NCBI GenBank assembly: GCA_026314275.1
Contig: CP111109.1
Span: 3,348,001-3,412,000, forward strand
Origin: JAGOEY01 sp017997515
GTDB lineage: Bacteria > Pseudomonadota > Gammaproteobacteria > Burkholderiales > Burkholderiaceae_C
Reading direction: 5' to 3'
DNA length: 64,000 nt
Every line of letters begins with the position of its first letter. Position 1 is the first letter of the stretch. The translations under genes were made by a program, and so were the position numbers. Shown piece after piece: positions 16,227 through 24,425 of the stretch. Under the pieces are notes generated by a model. It was not told the origin of the DNA. It ran no database searches and was given only the letters and a program-made list of their open reading frames with translations.

Positions 16227-16270
16227 GCCATAATCGTGTTTAGCTCAGACCTTAACCGAACCTCCCCCGA
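16227..16270 (+). promoter_or_regulatory. Candidate -10 region of the kinase-HIRAN pair
   Basis: GCCATAATCG (about 16227-16236) resembles CCATAATCC at the ilv/sigma divergent promoter and CCATAATCG before the FMN reductase gene, each about 35-40 nt or more before a start codon. No clear -35 and no Shine-Dalgarno sequence are visible before ATG 16271. Confidence 0.35.
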
Positions 16271-17161
16271 ATGCCCCACTACGCCATCGTCAGTATTCCG
16301 CTCGAATCGCGGGAAGATACCGAGCAGTTGGGCAGCAAGCCTAAATTCTGGGTATTGATGGAGGGTCAGCGATGGCTTTTTAAAGAAGCCCGACCCAACA
16401 CTGGTGAAGACTGGGCAGAGAAAGCTGCGGCCGAGATTGCACGTGCCATGGGTATCAGCGCCGCCGAGGTGGAGCTTGCTGAATACAACGGCAAAGTTGG
16501 CTGTATTTCTTGCAATTTCATTGACGTAGACGCTGGCGAGGCACTGGTACACGGTAATGAAATCATGGCCTGGAAAGTCACTGGCTATGACAAGACAAAA
16601 ATCTTCAGGCAAGCAGACCACACCATCGAAAACATCCAGCTCGCCATTCGCGCTCTGTCCGAGTTTGCTGACACAGATGTTGTCCTTGCGGAATTGGCTG
16701 GCTACATGGTGCTGGATGGCTTGATTGGCAACACAGACCGCCACCACGAAAACTGGGGCTTGCGCTTGCACAGCCCAGTCGCCCACCAAACTCGTGTTCT
16801 CAGCGCCGCCCCAAGCTTTGATCACGCTTCGTCACTGGGCCGGGAGTTACTGGATACACGACGGGCTGAGCTGCTGGCCCAAAAGCAGGTGGAGCGCTAC
16901 ATCAGCAAGGGGCGAGGAGGCATCTTCCGCGATGCTGAACAAGCCCATGGCGAAAACCCCCTCCGGCTAGTACAGGTAGCGGCCAGGGCGTATCCTGCAT
17001 ACTTCAGGCCTGCCATTGAGCGGGTTGCCGCCTTAGACACCCAGGTGCTGCATGACATATTTGAGCGCTTGCCCGCTGAACGTGCTGCAGAGCCCGCCAA
17101 GCGGTTTGCAGAGGCCATGGTGTTGAGTGCCCGCACCACCTTGATAGATTTGTTGAAATGA
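16271..17161 (+). CDS. HipA/HipT-like serine/threonine kinase lacking the N-terminal subdomain
   Basis: A 296-residue protein with the HipA kinase core only. LGSKPKFWV (20-28) corresponds to the HipA glycine-rich loop, with Ser22; WLFKEA gives a probable ATP-anchoring Lys38; GLIGNTDRHHENWG (150-163) is the catalytic loop with Asp156 and Asn161; PSFDHASSLG (181-190) holds the metal-binding Asp184. The roughly 100-residue N-terminal subdomain of classical HipA is missing, as in HipT of three-gene HipBST systems. No HipB-type helix-turn-helix gene is adjacent. The next gene, 10 nt on, has a HipA-N-like region plus HIRAN. HipA-family kinases phosphorylate aminoacyl-tRNA synthetases; the target here is unknown. 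Confidence 0.82.
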   Translation: MPHYAIVSIPLESREDTEQLGSKPKFWVLMEGQRWLFKEARPNTGEDWAEKAAAEIARAMGISAAEVELAEYNGKVGCISCNFIDVDAGEALVHGNEIMAWKVTGYDKTKIFRQADHTIENIQLAIRALSEFADTDVVLAELAGYMVLDGLIGNTDRHHENWGLRLHSPVAHQTRVLSAAPSFDHASSLGRELLDTRRAELLAQKQVERYISKGRGGIFRDAEQAHGENPLRLVQVAARAYPAYFRPAIERVAALDTQVLHDIFERLPAERAAEPAKRFAEAMVLSARTTLIDLLK

Positions 17162-17171
17162 GTACCCCGAC

Positions 17172-17915
17172 ATGAGCACCCTTTTCGTTGCATGGCAAGC
17201 CCCAGGGCCTACGCGCGCGTGGTTTCCCATTGGCCGCCTGGATGCGTCGGTCGAAGAAAACGACTATGTTTTTCAGTACACCCAGGGTGCACTACAGGCC
17301 CGAGAAAGTGCCGGGTTTTCGCCCTTGCTGGCCTTTCCTGAGTTTGGGCGCCGCTATGAGGCGAGCGAGCTCTTTCCGTTGTTTAAGAACCGTATTTTGG
17401 AGCCCAGCCGCAAAGACTTTGCGGAATATCTGAATTGGCTGGACTTGGATCCGGCCCACGCGGACCCCATTGAAATTCTCAGCCTTACTGGGGGCGAACG
17501 CCAGACAGACAGCCTGGAAGTGTTCCCCCAAGTTCGAAAAATGGTGGATGGCACCATCAGCTGTCGCTTTTTCTTGCATGGCCTGCGGCATGTCTCTGAC
17601 GCGGCGCGCGCGCGCGCCGATGCCCTGACGGAAGGCGACACCCTGCAAGTCGCCATCGAAGTCAACAACCCAGCCACTGGCTACGCCGTACAACTCCAAA
17701 CTGAAGACTGCCACCTAATTGGCTGGGCACCGCGTTATTTGGTCAACGACTTGCGCGCCGCTTTGCTGGAGCATTCCACCATCACAGCAACCGTGCGCCG
17801 CATCAACCGAGTGGGGGCCCCGTTTGCACGCCGCGTGCTCATTGAGCTGCAAGGGGGGGTACCTGCTGGCTTCGAGCCCATGACCTCCAGGGAATACAGC
17901 GTCTTGCCGGTTTAA
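17172..17915 (+). CDS. HIRAN-domain protein with a HipA-N / HipS-like N-terminal region
   Basis: A 247-residue protein. Residues about 15-95 (IGRLDASVEENDYVFQYTQG, FGRRYEASELFPLFKNRIL) resemble the HipA N-terminal subdomain, which reads the same pattern of glycine-led strand, F-x-Y strand and LFPFF-N. EILSLTGGERQTDSLEVFP is a linker motif. Residues about 130-220 are a HIRAN domain (RFFLHGLRHV, GDTLQVAIEVNNP, CHLIGWAPRYL), a DNA-end/single-strand binding fold in HLTF and in bacterial defence-linked proteins. It follows the kinase by 10 nt, so the pair is one operon. A role as antitoxin or DNA-damage sensor for the kinase is inference. Confidence 0.78.
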   Translation: MSTLFVAWQAPGPTRAWFPIGRLDASVEENDYVFQYTQGALQARESAGFSPLLAFPEFGRRYEASELFPLFKNRILEPSRKDFAEYLNWLDLDPAHADPIEILSLTGGERQTDSLEVFPQVRKMVDGTISCRFFLHGLRHVSDAARARADALTEGDTLQVAIEVNNPATGYAVQLQTEDCHLIGWAPRYLVNDLRAALLEHSTITATVRRINRVGAPFARRVLIELQGGVPAGFEPMTSREYSVLPV

Positions 17916-17934
17916 GCGTTACATGGGCCCTACG

Positions 17935-18440
17935 CTAAACCTGCCAGCCCGCCTCACGCAGCGCTATATAGCTGGCTACGCAACTGCGCTTGTAACCAAG
18001 CCCCAGCCACACCGGATTCTGAATTAGGCCGTCGCGCACCCAGCGGCACAAGTGTGGCCTTTATGACCAATCCACTGCCCATAACCTTGTCGTCTTTCAT
18101 GCCAATGATGCGCAGTGGCTGCGTGAGTCCCAGCACGGCGTAGGCGCAGGTGGCATCCATGTCCCTCAACACTGAATAAGCGCGCGTGTCCTTCAGGTGT
18201 ACCCACCTGCCCATTCGGCTTTGGGCAATAGCGTCCAGCATCTAGGCGTCGGCCCCGGGATGTGCGGCACTGTAGGTGTCCAGAAGCGAACGCTGGGCCG
18301 CAAAACGGTCACGTCCCTTGGCCAGCCGCTGCACCACGCTCAGGCCTTGCCATGTCTTGGAGGCTGACCAGGCAGCCTAGAAAGTCCATGTAAGCCGCGA
18401 TAAAGCGCTGGGCAGTGGGGGGTGTCAATCACCATGGCGT
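17935..18440 (-). pseudogene. Decayed gene of unknown family
   Basis: Leftward coding potential is broken into pieces in different frames: WSASKTWQGLSVVQRLAKG and FAAQRSLLDTYSAAHPGADA end at an in-frame TAG (18242-18244), then MLDAIAQSRMGRWVHLKDT through GSGLVIKATLVPLG continues directly, and after a shift near 18027-18049 WVRDGLIQNPVWLGLGYKRS ends at TAG 17935-17937. An earlier TAG also interrupts it near 18378. The pieces fit one protein of about 165 residues. I do not recognise the family. It converges on the HIRAN gene. Confidence 0.6.
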
Positions 18441-18444
18441 TTTA

Positions 18445-18819
18445 TATGGGTGCCACCTGTAGCCGTTACCCCCTGTGAGCAGCGTTTATGTGCGGCTGCG
18501 TTTGAGAAATTGGTAGTGGATTTGTTTGGTTGTGGGTGCTTGCGCCTTGAGACTCACTGGGCTTGTCGTCCCCGGCGGTGAAGATTGCGGCGATTCTTTG
18601 TTGTTTGTGGCGCTGGCTGGGACGCGTGGACATGGCGGCAAGAAATGGGGCAGATGGTACAACATGTGCTATCGGATTGTGCCAGCGGTGACGTTGTCAG
18701 GAGAAGGTGTTTTTAACATCAAATATGGTTTATTTCCTTATAGATACTTGGAATGTAGCTATTGTAAATATAGCGTTTTTGGTGCGTTGTTGATCGAATA
18801 TATGGAGGAGGCCCCTACA
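18445..18819. other. Non-coding stretch with an AT-rich core
   Basis: No credible gene. From 18715 to 18800 the sequence is much more AT-rich than its surroundings, with TTGGAA (18748-18753) and TAAATA (18765-18770) or TATAGC (18769-18774) as weak promoter candidates for the gene at 18820. Confidence 0.5.
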
Positions 18820-19335
18820 ATGCAGGCCCTTTTGACTCACCGACTGCCCGCATTGACCGACACCACAGACGACACCGCCAAGATCCAAGAACCCCGCCTG
18901 TGGACCGGCGATGGCTGGACGGCCCGGGTCATCAAGAACGAAGAAGACGACGGTTGGGCGGTGGCGATGGTGAAAGACGGGGAGCCCGAGCCCGCGCTGG
19001 TGGGGCCGTGGACCATGGGCCGCGACAAGAAGAACCCCAAGCCGCTGGACATCACCGCCTTCCACACACTCGTCAAAACCGCGAATGAATTTGTGCGCCG
19101 CCACGAGCAGCAGCTACACGCCACGCTGCACCAGAGCATCACCGTGACGGCGGATGCGGGCCGTGTCACCGTGCACCTGGACATCGTGCCCGACGAAGAC
19201 AACCCCTACGCCGTGCTGAGTGCGCGGGACGACAGCGGCGACACACTGGCCGAAGTGAAGGTGGCACCAAGCTTCAAGCTCACCCGCAGCAGTGCCGTGG
19301 CGTGGGTGGATGGCGGTTGCGCCAAGCCGCGTTAA
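18820..19335 (+). CDS. Hypothetical protein
   Basis: A 171-residue protein whose family I do not recognise. GGAGGAG at 18804-18810 is an excellent ribosome-binding site for ATG 18820. The protein is acidic and soluble: LWTGDGWTARVIKNEEDDGW, an AVAMVKDGEPEPALVGPWTM strand-rich part, a helix (FHTLVKTANEFVRRHEQQL), and a C-terminal strand region (ITVTADAGRVTVHLDIVPDE). No signal peptide or membrane segment is seen. It has its own terminator, which it shares with azoR from the other side, and stands alone. Confidence 0.75.
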   Translation: MQALLTHRLPALTDTTDDTAKIQEPRLWTGDGWTARVIKNEEDDGWAVAMVKDGEPEPALVGPWTMGRDKKNPKPLDITAFHTLVKTANEFVRRHEQQLHATLHQSITVTADAGRVTVHLDIVPDEDNPYAVLSARDDSGDTLAEVKVAPSFKLTRSSAVAWVDGGCAKPR

Positions 19336-19392
19336 AACTACAAAATTGATAGCTGCTTGCGCACGCTGGGTGTGTGCTAGAGGCACTTTTTA
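19336..19392 (+). repeat. Family A repeat, copy 2
   Basis: ACAAAATTGATAGCTG, then GCGCACGC...GTGTGTGC stem, CTAGAGGCACTTTTT. It lies directly after the hypothetical gene and before a strong terminator. Confidence 0.8.
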
Positions 19393-19399
19393 ACAAGAA

Positions 19400-19418
19400 A
19401 ACCCGGCTTTGCCGGGTT
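19400..19418. terminator. Terminator between the hypothetical gene and azoR
   Basis: AACCCGGC (19400-19407) and GCCGGGTT (19411-19418) form a perfect 8-bp stem with loop TTT, flanked by AAGAAA on the left and TGTTG on the right. It lies between convergent genes, and the A-rich left flank makes it better for the leftward azoR transcript. Confidence 0.7.
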
Positions 19419-19461
19419 GTTGATAGCGCAGCCATGCAGGCGCGAAGGTGCGCTGGTGGGG

Positions 19462-20106
19462 TCAGGCCGCTTCTGCTGCGTGGGCCTGGTTGGCGGCGGT
19501 GCTGGTCAGTGCGCGGATGTCTGCCTTGGCGCTCAGCAGTGCCTGGGCCTTGGCGTCGGGGCCCATACCAATACCTTCGGCGCGCACAAAACGCACATCG
19601 GTGATGCCCATAAAACCCATCACGGTCTGCAGGTAGGTCTCCTGGTGTTCGGCCGCACGTCCCGCTTCGGACGAGGAATACAAGCCGCCACGCGACAGCG
19701 CCACGATCACCGTCTTGCCACCGGCCAGGCCCACAGCACCCTTGTCGGTGTACTTGAAGGTGCGGCCGATCTGGGCGACGCGGTCAATCCAGGCCTTGAG
19801 CTGGGTGGGTACGGTGAAGTTGTACAGCGGCGCACCAATCACCACCACGTCGGCGGCCAGGAACTGGCTGACAAGTGCTTCGGACACGGCGTTCTCTTGG
19901 CGCTCGGCTTCGGTGGCAGCCGCTTGCCCGGTGCGAAAACCCAAGGCGTCCGCACCCAGGTGGGCAGGTGCGTTGGCGGCCACGTCCAGGTAGTCCACCT
20001 GGGTGCCGGGGTGGCTGGTCGTCCAGGCGGCCACGATGCCGGCGGTGAGTTGGCGCGACACGGAGTTGGTGCCCAGGATGCTGGAGTCGATGTGGAGCAG
20101 TTGCAT
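19462..20106 (-). CDS. azoR: FMN-dependent NADH-azoreductase
   Basis: A 214-residue flavodoxin-like quinone/azo reductase. LLHIDSSILGTNSVSRQLT binds FMN phosphate, APLYNFTVPTQLKAWIDRV is the conserved substrate/FMN loop, and ALSRGGLYSSS with YLQTVMGFMGITDVRFVRAEG closes the family pattern. AzoR enzymes reduce quinones and azo compounds with NADH through a two-electron route. The gene is divergent from the LysR regulator with a 129-bp gap, a standard arrangement for an inducible reductase under that regulator. Confidence 0.92.
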   Translation of the reverse strand: MQLLHIDSSILGTNSVSRQLTAGIVAAWTTSHPGTQVDYLDVAANAPAHLGADALGFRTGQAAATEAERQENAVSEALVSQFLAADVVVIGAPLYNFTVPTQLKAWIDRVAQIGRTFKYTDKGAVGLAGGKTVIVALSRGGLYSSSEAGRAAEHQETYLQTVMGFMGITDVRFVRAEGIGMGPDAKAQALLSAKADIRALTSTAANQAHAAEAA

Positions 20107-20151
20107 GGCAGTCTTCTTTCAATCAAACAAGAGCCACGGTGTGTGGCGGAT

Positions 20152-20220
20152 GATTGATTGTGCTGGCGATGCGATTGATTGATAAGTCGTCTTGAATGGT
20201 TTAGATTGTTCCAAATTCAG
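20152..20220. promoter_or_regulatory. azoR / lysR divergent regulatory region
   Basis: GATTGATTG occurs twice (20151-20159 and 20171-20179), about two helical turns apart, followed by TTTAGATTGTTCCAAA. The direct repeats are candidate binding sites for the LysR-type protein encoded on the right. Confidence 0.4.
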
Positions 20221-20235
20221 GACAATGGAGCGCTT

Positions 20236-21144
20236 ATGCAGGATTTAAACGACATGCTGTACTTCGCCGAGGTGGTGGACCAGGGCGGTTTTGCAGCAGC
20301 GGGGCGCAGCCTGGGGATTCCCAAGTCCCGCCTGTCGCGCCGGGTGGCCGAGCTGGAGGCACAACTGGGCGCACGGCTGTTGCAGCGCACGACTCGCCGG
20401 GTGGCGCTGACCGACGCGGGGGACGCGTTTTACCGGCACTGCGCAGCCATGCGTGAATCTGCCCGTGCCGCGCAGGACGCGGTGGCCGCGCTGCAGGTGG
20501 CGCCGCGCGGGCTGGTGCGGGTGAGTTGCCCGGTGACACTGGCTCATTCGGCCCTGGGCGACAGCTTGCCCGCCTTTTTGCTGCGTTACCCCGATGTGCG
20601 CGTGGAAGTGCTGGTGACCAACCGGCCGGTGAATCTGGTGGAGGAGGGCGTGGATGTGGCGCTGCGGGTGCGCCAGACGCTGGAGGACAGCGCCACGCTG
20701 GTGGTCAAACACCTGGGGGTATCCAACACAGTGCTGGTGGCCAGCCCGGCGCAACTGGCGCGCCAGGGCACGCCCCAGACGCCCCATGACCTGGCGCGCC
20801 TGGACACCGTGGCCATGTCGGCAGCGGATGGGCGGGCATCCATGCGTTTGGTCGGGCCGCAGGGCGAACATTTCATGTTTGAGCACCGCCCCCGCTATGT
20901 GGCCGACGACCTGCTGGCCGTGCACGCAGCCGTGTTGGGCGGGGTTGGTGTGGCCTATTTGCCCGATTACCTGTGCACCGAGGCCTTGCGGGATGGCCGC
21001 CTGGTGCAGGTGTTGCCCGGCTGGGGGCCACCGCCGGGCATCCTGCACGCGGTGTTTCCGTCGCGCCGGGGGTTGCTGCCCGTGGTGCGCACCTTTTTGG
21101 ACTACCTGGGGGAAACCTTTGAAGGTGGCAAGGGGTTTTATTGA
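20236..21144 (+). CDS. LysR-family transcriptional regulator
   Basis: A 302-residue regulator. The N-terminal helix-turn-helix reads FAEVVDQGGFAAAGRSLGIP and SRLSRRVAELEAQLGARLL; the C-terminal effector domain starts near residue 90. GGAG (20227-20230) positions ATG 20236. It belongs to the subgroup often placed beside quinone or flavin reductases and probably controls azoR. The inducer is unknown, though quinones or electrophiles are likely. Confidence 0.9.
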   Translation: MQDLNDMLYFAEVVDQGGFAAAGRSLGIPKSRLSRRVAELEAQLGARLLQRTTRRVALTDAGDAFYRHCAAMRESARAAQDAVAALQVAPRGLVRVSCPVTLAHSALGDSLPAFLLRYPDVRVEVLVTNRPVNLVEEGVDVALRVRQTLEDSATLVVKHLGVSNTVLVASPAQLARQGTPQTPHDLARLDTVAMSAADGRASMRLVGPQGEHFMFEHRPRYVADDLLAVHAAVLGGVGVAYLPDYLCTEALRDGRLVQVLPGWGPPPGILHAVFPSRRGLLPVVRTFLDYLGETFEGGKGFY

Positions 21145-21189
21145 ACTGCAGGCCGGGCCTGGCGCACGGGGTCTGGACACCTGCAGATA

Positions 21190-21291
21190 CCGCTTATGCA
21201 AAAAACGAAATTAATAAACAATAAACTATTCGTTTGAGTTTTAAGTGTTGCTTTGCACAATGTGCTCTTTCATCAATGCAGGAGCAAAAGC
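21190..21291 (+). promoter_or_regulatory. Promoter of the sulfate-uptake operon
   Basis: An AT-rich block (21199-21232, with TTAATAAACAATAAAC) precedes TTGAGT (21234-21239) and CACAAT (21256-21261), 16 bp apart, a possible -35/-10 pair. AT-rich sequence just upstream of -35 is where CysB binds in sulfate-starvation genes. CTTATGCAAA (21192-21201) contains TTATGC, as does the palindrome at 11382. Confidence 0.45.
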
Positions 21292-21930
21292 ATGACGTTG
21301 CGTCTGGGCGATACCGCCCCTGATTTCACGCAAGATTCGACCGCAGGCCCGGTTCATTTCCACGCCTGGGCCGGTGACTCTTGGGTCGTACTGTTTTCGC
21401 ACCCCGCAGATTTCACGCCCGTGTGCACCACCGAGCTGGGCAAGACGGCCGCTTTGTCGGGTGAGTTTGCCAAACGCAATGTGAAGCCTATCGCTGTCAG
21501 CGTGGACCCGCTGGAGTCCCACGGCAAGTGGGTGGCCGACATCAACGAGACACAAAACACCACGGTCAACTTCCCCATCCTGGCCGATGCCGACAAGACG
21601 GTGGCCAACCTGTACGACATGATCCACCCGAACGCGTCCACCACGGCCACCGTGCGCAGCGTGTTCATCATCGACCCGAAACACGTGATCCGCACCACGT
21701 TCACCTACCCCGCCAGCACGGGCCGCAATTTCGACGAAATTCTGCGTGTGATCGACTCGCTGCAGCTCACCGACAGCCACAAGGTGGCCACCCCTGCCAA
21801 CTGGAAAGACGGCGACGACGTGGTCATCGTGCCCAGTCTGCAAGACCCGGCCGAGCTGGCGCAGCGCTTCCCCAAGGGCTGGAACGCCGTGCGCCCTTAT
21901 CTGCGCTTGACGCCCCAGCCGAACAAGTAA
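21292..21930 (+). CDS. 1-Cys peroxiredoxin (Prx6/LsfA-like)
   Basis: A 212-residue peroxiredoxin. HPADFTPVCTTELG holds the peroxidatic cysteine (Cys46 region), and RSVFIIDPKHVIRTTFTYPA is the conserved second half. There is no C-terminal resolving cysteine motif, so it is 1-Cys type. AGGAGC before ATG 21292 sets the start. It heads a co-directional series ending in the CysTWA sulfate transporter. In pseudomonads the related LsfA is induced by sulfate starvation and lies with sulfur genes, so the same control is likely. It removes peroxides, perhaps those made during sulfur scavenging. Confidence 0.9.
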   Translation: MTLRLGDTAPDFTQDSTAGPVHFHAWAGDSWVVLFSHPADFTPVCTTELGKTAALSGEFAKRNVKPIAVSVDPLESHGKWVADINETQNTTVNFPILADADKTVANLYDMIHPNASTTATVRSVFIIDPKHVIRTTFTYPASTGRNFDEILRVIDSLQLTDSHKVATPANWKDGDDVVIVPSLQDPAELAQRFPKGWNAVRPYLRLTPQPNK

Positions 21931-21948
21931 GAAGCAAGCGCACCAGCC

Positions 21949-22533
21949 ATGTCGCAACAAGCTACTGTCATCATCGTTCCAGGTTGGCGGGACTCCGGTC
22001 CCGGCCACTGGCAAAGCCTGTGGGCCGAGCGCCTGCCGGGTGTGGTGCGTGTGGTGCAGGACGACTGGATCACCCCCAGCCGCAAGGCCTGGGTGGCGGC
22101 GCTGGAGCGCACCATCCTGGGTATTGAAGGCCCGGTGGTAGTGGCAGCCCACAGCCTGGGCTGTATTGCCACCACCCATGTGTCGGCCGAAGCTGCTGCG
22201 CGTATCCACGGTGCGCTGCTGGTGGCCCCGGCCGACCCGGAGCGCCGGGCGGTGCTGAGCGACTTTGCGCCGGTGCCTTATGCACGTTTGCCGTACCGCA
22301 GCGTGCTGGTGGCCAGCAGCAACGACCCGTACTGCCCCATCCGCCTGGCGGGTGCCTATGCGCGGGCCTGGGGCAGCGAATTTGTGCGCCTGCAGGATGC
22401 GGGCCACATCAACATCGAGTCTGGACACGGGGAATGGCCCCTGGGACAGGCTCTCCTTCAATCCTTCACGGACACGCCAGTGCGTGCCATCGTGGAAAAT
22501 AAGTTCACAACACCATCTTTGGAAGCAGCATGA
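21949..22533 (+). CDS. RBBP9/YdeN-family alpha/beta hydrolase
   Basis: A 194-residue serine hydrolase. IIVPGWRDSGPGHWQSLWA is the family N-terminus, AHSLGC gives the nucleophile serine, SSNDPYC the acid, and DAGHINIESGHGEWP the histidine. It is cytoplasmic, with no signal peptide. It lies 18 nt after the peroxiredoxin and its stop overlaps the sbp start (ATGA), so it is part of the sulfate operon. The substrate of this family is poorly known. Confidence 0.87.
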   Translation: MSQQATVIIVPGWRDSGPGHWQSLWAERLPGVVRVVQDDWITPSRKAWVAALERTILGIEGPVVVAAHSLGCIATTHVSAEAAARIHGALLVAPADPERRAVLSDFAPVPYARLPYRSVLVASSNDPYCPIRLAGAYARAWGSEFVRLQDAGHINIESGHGEWPLGQALLQSFTDTPVRAIVENKFTTPSLEAA

Positions 22534-23525
22534 CATTCAAGATCAAGGCCCTCATCGCCACCGCCGTTTTTGCCGCCTCGGGCGCAGCATTTGCCCAAAC
22601 CACCTTGCTCAACGGCTCGTACGACGTGGCACGTGAGTTCTACAAGGATTACAACGCAGCCTTCATCGCCCATTACAAGAAGACCACCGGCAAAGACGTG
22701 AAGATCGACCAGTCCCACGCAGGCTCCAGCGCCGTGGCACGCTCCGTGGCCGATGGCCTGGATGCCGACGTGGTCACGATGAACACCTCGACCGACATCG
22801 ACTTCCTCGCCAACGCCGGTGTGGTGGCCAAAGACTGGAACAAGAAGTTCCCCGACAACGCAGCCCCCACCACGTCCACCATGCTGTTCCTCACCCGCAA
22901 CGGCAACCCCAAGGCCATCAAGGACTGGGACGACCTCGTCAAGCCTGGTATCCAGGTGATCGTGGTCAACCCCAAAACCGGCGGCAACGGCCGTTATGCC
23001 TACCTGGCTGCCTGGGGTTATGTGAAGAAGAAGGGCGGCACCGATGCACAGGCCGCCGAGTTTGTGGGCAAGCTGTTCAAGAACGTGCCCGTGCTGGCCA
23101 AGGGCGGACGCGACGCCACCACCACCTTCCTGCAACGCAGCATTGGTGACGTGCTGATTACGTTCGAGTCCGAAGTGATCTCCATCAACCGCGAGTTTGG
23201 TGAAGGCAAGGTCGATGCGGTCTACCCATCCATCAGCATCCTGGCCGAAAACCCCGTGGCTGTGGTCGAACGCACCGTGGCCAAGAAGGGCACTGGCGAA
23301 CTCGCCAAGGCCTACCTGGACCACCTGTACTCCGAAGAGGGCCAGGAAATTGCCGCCAAACACGCACTGCGCCCCCGTTCGCAGGCTGTGCTGAAGCGCC
23401 ACGCCAATGTCTTCAAGCCCGTGCAACTGTTCACGGTGCAAGAGCTGTTTGGTAGCCTGGGTGAAGCACAAAAGGTGCACTTCAACGACGGTGGCCAGTT
23501 CGACAAGATCTACTCCTCGCGTTAA
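22530..23525 (+). CDS. sbp: Sulfate/thiosulfate ABC transporter periplasmic binding protein
   Basis: A 331-residue binding protein with a signal peptide cleaved after AAFA. NGSYDVAREFYKDYNAAF and DQSHAGSSAVARSVADGLDADVVT are the Sbp/CysP anion-binding signatures; NPKTGGNGRYAYLAAWGY, RDATTTFLQRSIGDVLITFE and HALRPRS complete the fold. It hands sulfate to CysTW. ATG 22530 overlaps the previous stop by 4 nt. Sbp and CysP are hard to separate from sequence, so thiosulfate is possible. Confidence 0.94.
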   Translation: MTFKIKALIATAVFAASGAAFAQTTLLNGSYDVAREFYKDYNAAFIAHYKKTTGKDVKIDQSHAGSSAVARSVADGLDADVVTMNTSTDIDFLANAGVVAKDWNKKFPDNAAPTTSTMLFLTRNGNPKAIKDWDDLVKPGIQVIVVNPKTGGNGRYAYLAAWGYVKKKGGTDAQAAEFVGKLFKNVPVLAKGGRDATTTFLQRSIGDVLITFESEVISINREFGEGKVDAVYPSISILAENPVAVVERTVAKKGTGELAKAYLDHLYSEEGQEIAAKHALRPRSQAVLKRHANVFKPVQLFTVQELFGSLGEAQKVHFNDGGQFDKIYSSR

Positions 23526-23528
23526 ACC

Positions 23529-24425
23529 ATGTCCGCTGCCATTACAGCGGCGCAGCCGGGGGCCGTTGACCGCGCTCCCGAGCCGCGCCGGCGCGCAGCG
23601 CGTCGGGTGTTGCCAGGCTTTCGCCTGACACTGACCTACACGCTGCTCTATCTTTGCCTGATCGTGCTGATTCCCTTGTCAGCGTTGCTGTTCAAGACGT
23701 TTTCGATGACGTGGGACCAGTTCTGGTTCGCCGTCAGTGGCCCACGTGCCGTGGCGTCGTACCGCCTGACCTTTGGTGCGTCGCTGTTTGCGGCCGTGGT
23801 GAACCTGGTGTTTGGCCTGCTGCTGGCCTGGGTGCTGGTGCGTTACACCTTCCCGGGCAAACGCCTGGTGGACGCACTGGTGGACCTGCCGTTTGCGCTG
23901 CCTACCGCCGTGGCCGGTATTTCGCTCACCGCCATCCTGGCCGGTAACGGCTGGATCGGCCAGTACCTGGAGCCCATGGGTATCAAGCTGGCGTTCACAC
24001 CCAGCGGCATCGTGATTGCGCTGATTTTTGTCGGCCTGCCCTTTGTGGTGCGCACGGTGCAGCCTGTGCTGGAGGACTCCGAGAAGGAGCTGGAAGAGGC
24101 CGCCACATCGCTGGGTGCCACACGGCTGCAAACCTTCATCAAGGTGATCCTGCCCACCATTGGCCCCGCGCTGCTCACCGGTTTTGCCATGGCCTTTGCC
24201 CGCGCGATTGGCGAGTACGGCTCGGTCATTTTTATCGCGGGCAACATGCCGCTGATTTCCGAGATCACGCCGTTGATCATCATCGGCAAGCTGGAGCAGT
24301 ACGACTACGCCGGCGCCACTGCCGTGGCCGTGGTGATGTTGGCCATTTCCTTCATCCTGCTGCTGGTCATCAACGCCTTGCAGGGCTGGCAACGCCGCCG
24401 CTCTGGAGGGGTCTCAGAACTATGA
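23529..24425 (+). CDS. cysT: Sulfate ABC transporter permease CysT
   Basis: A 298-residue permease (CysT/CysU). Six membrane segments are visible, beginning LTYTLLYLCLIVLIPLSALLF. YTFPGKRLVDALVDLPFALP is the CysT signature, and EEAATSLGATRLQTFIKVI is the EAA loop that contacts CysA. It starts 3 nt after sbp, and its stop overlaps cysW. It forms a heterodimeric channel with CysW. Confidence 0.95.
   Translation: MSAAITAAQPGAVDRAPEPRRRAARRVLPGFRLTLTYTLLYLCLIVLIPLSALLFKTFSMTWDQFWFAVSGPRAVASYRLTFGASLFAAVVNLVFGLLLAWVLVRYTFPGKRLVDALVDLPFALPTAVAGISLTAILAGNGWIGQYLEPMGIKLAFTPSGIVIALIFVGLPFVVRTVQPVLEDSEKELEEAATSLGATRLQTFIKVILPTIGPALLTGFAMAFARAIGEYGSVIFIAGNMPLISEITPLIIIGKLEQYDYAGATAVAVVMLAISFILLLVINALQGWQRRRSGGVSEL

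Noticed and set aside
18526..18819. Extended N-terminus of the hypothetical protein back to 18526
   Set aside because: The strong GGAGGAG site directly before ATG 18820 and the AT-rich, promoter-like sequence between 18715 and 18800 argue against it.
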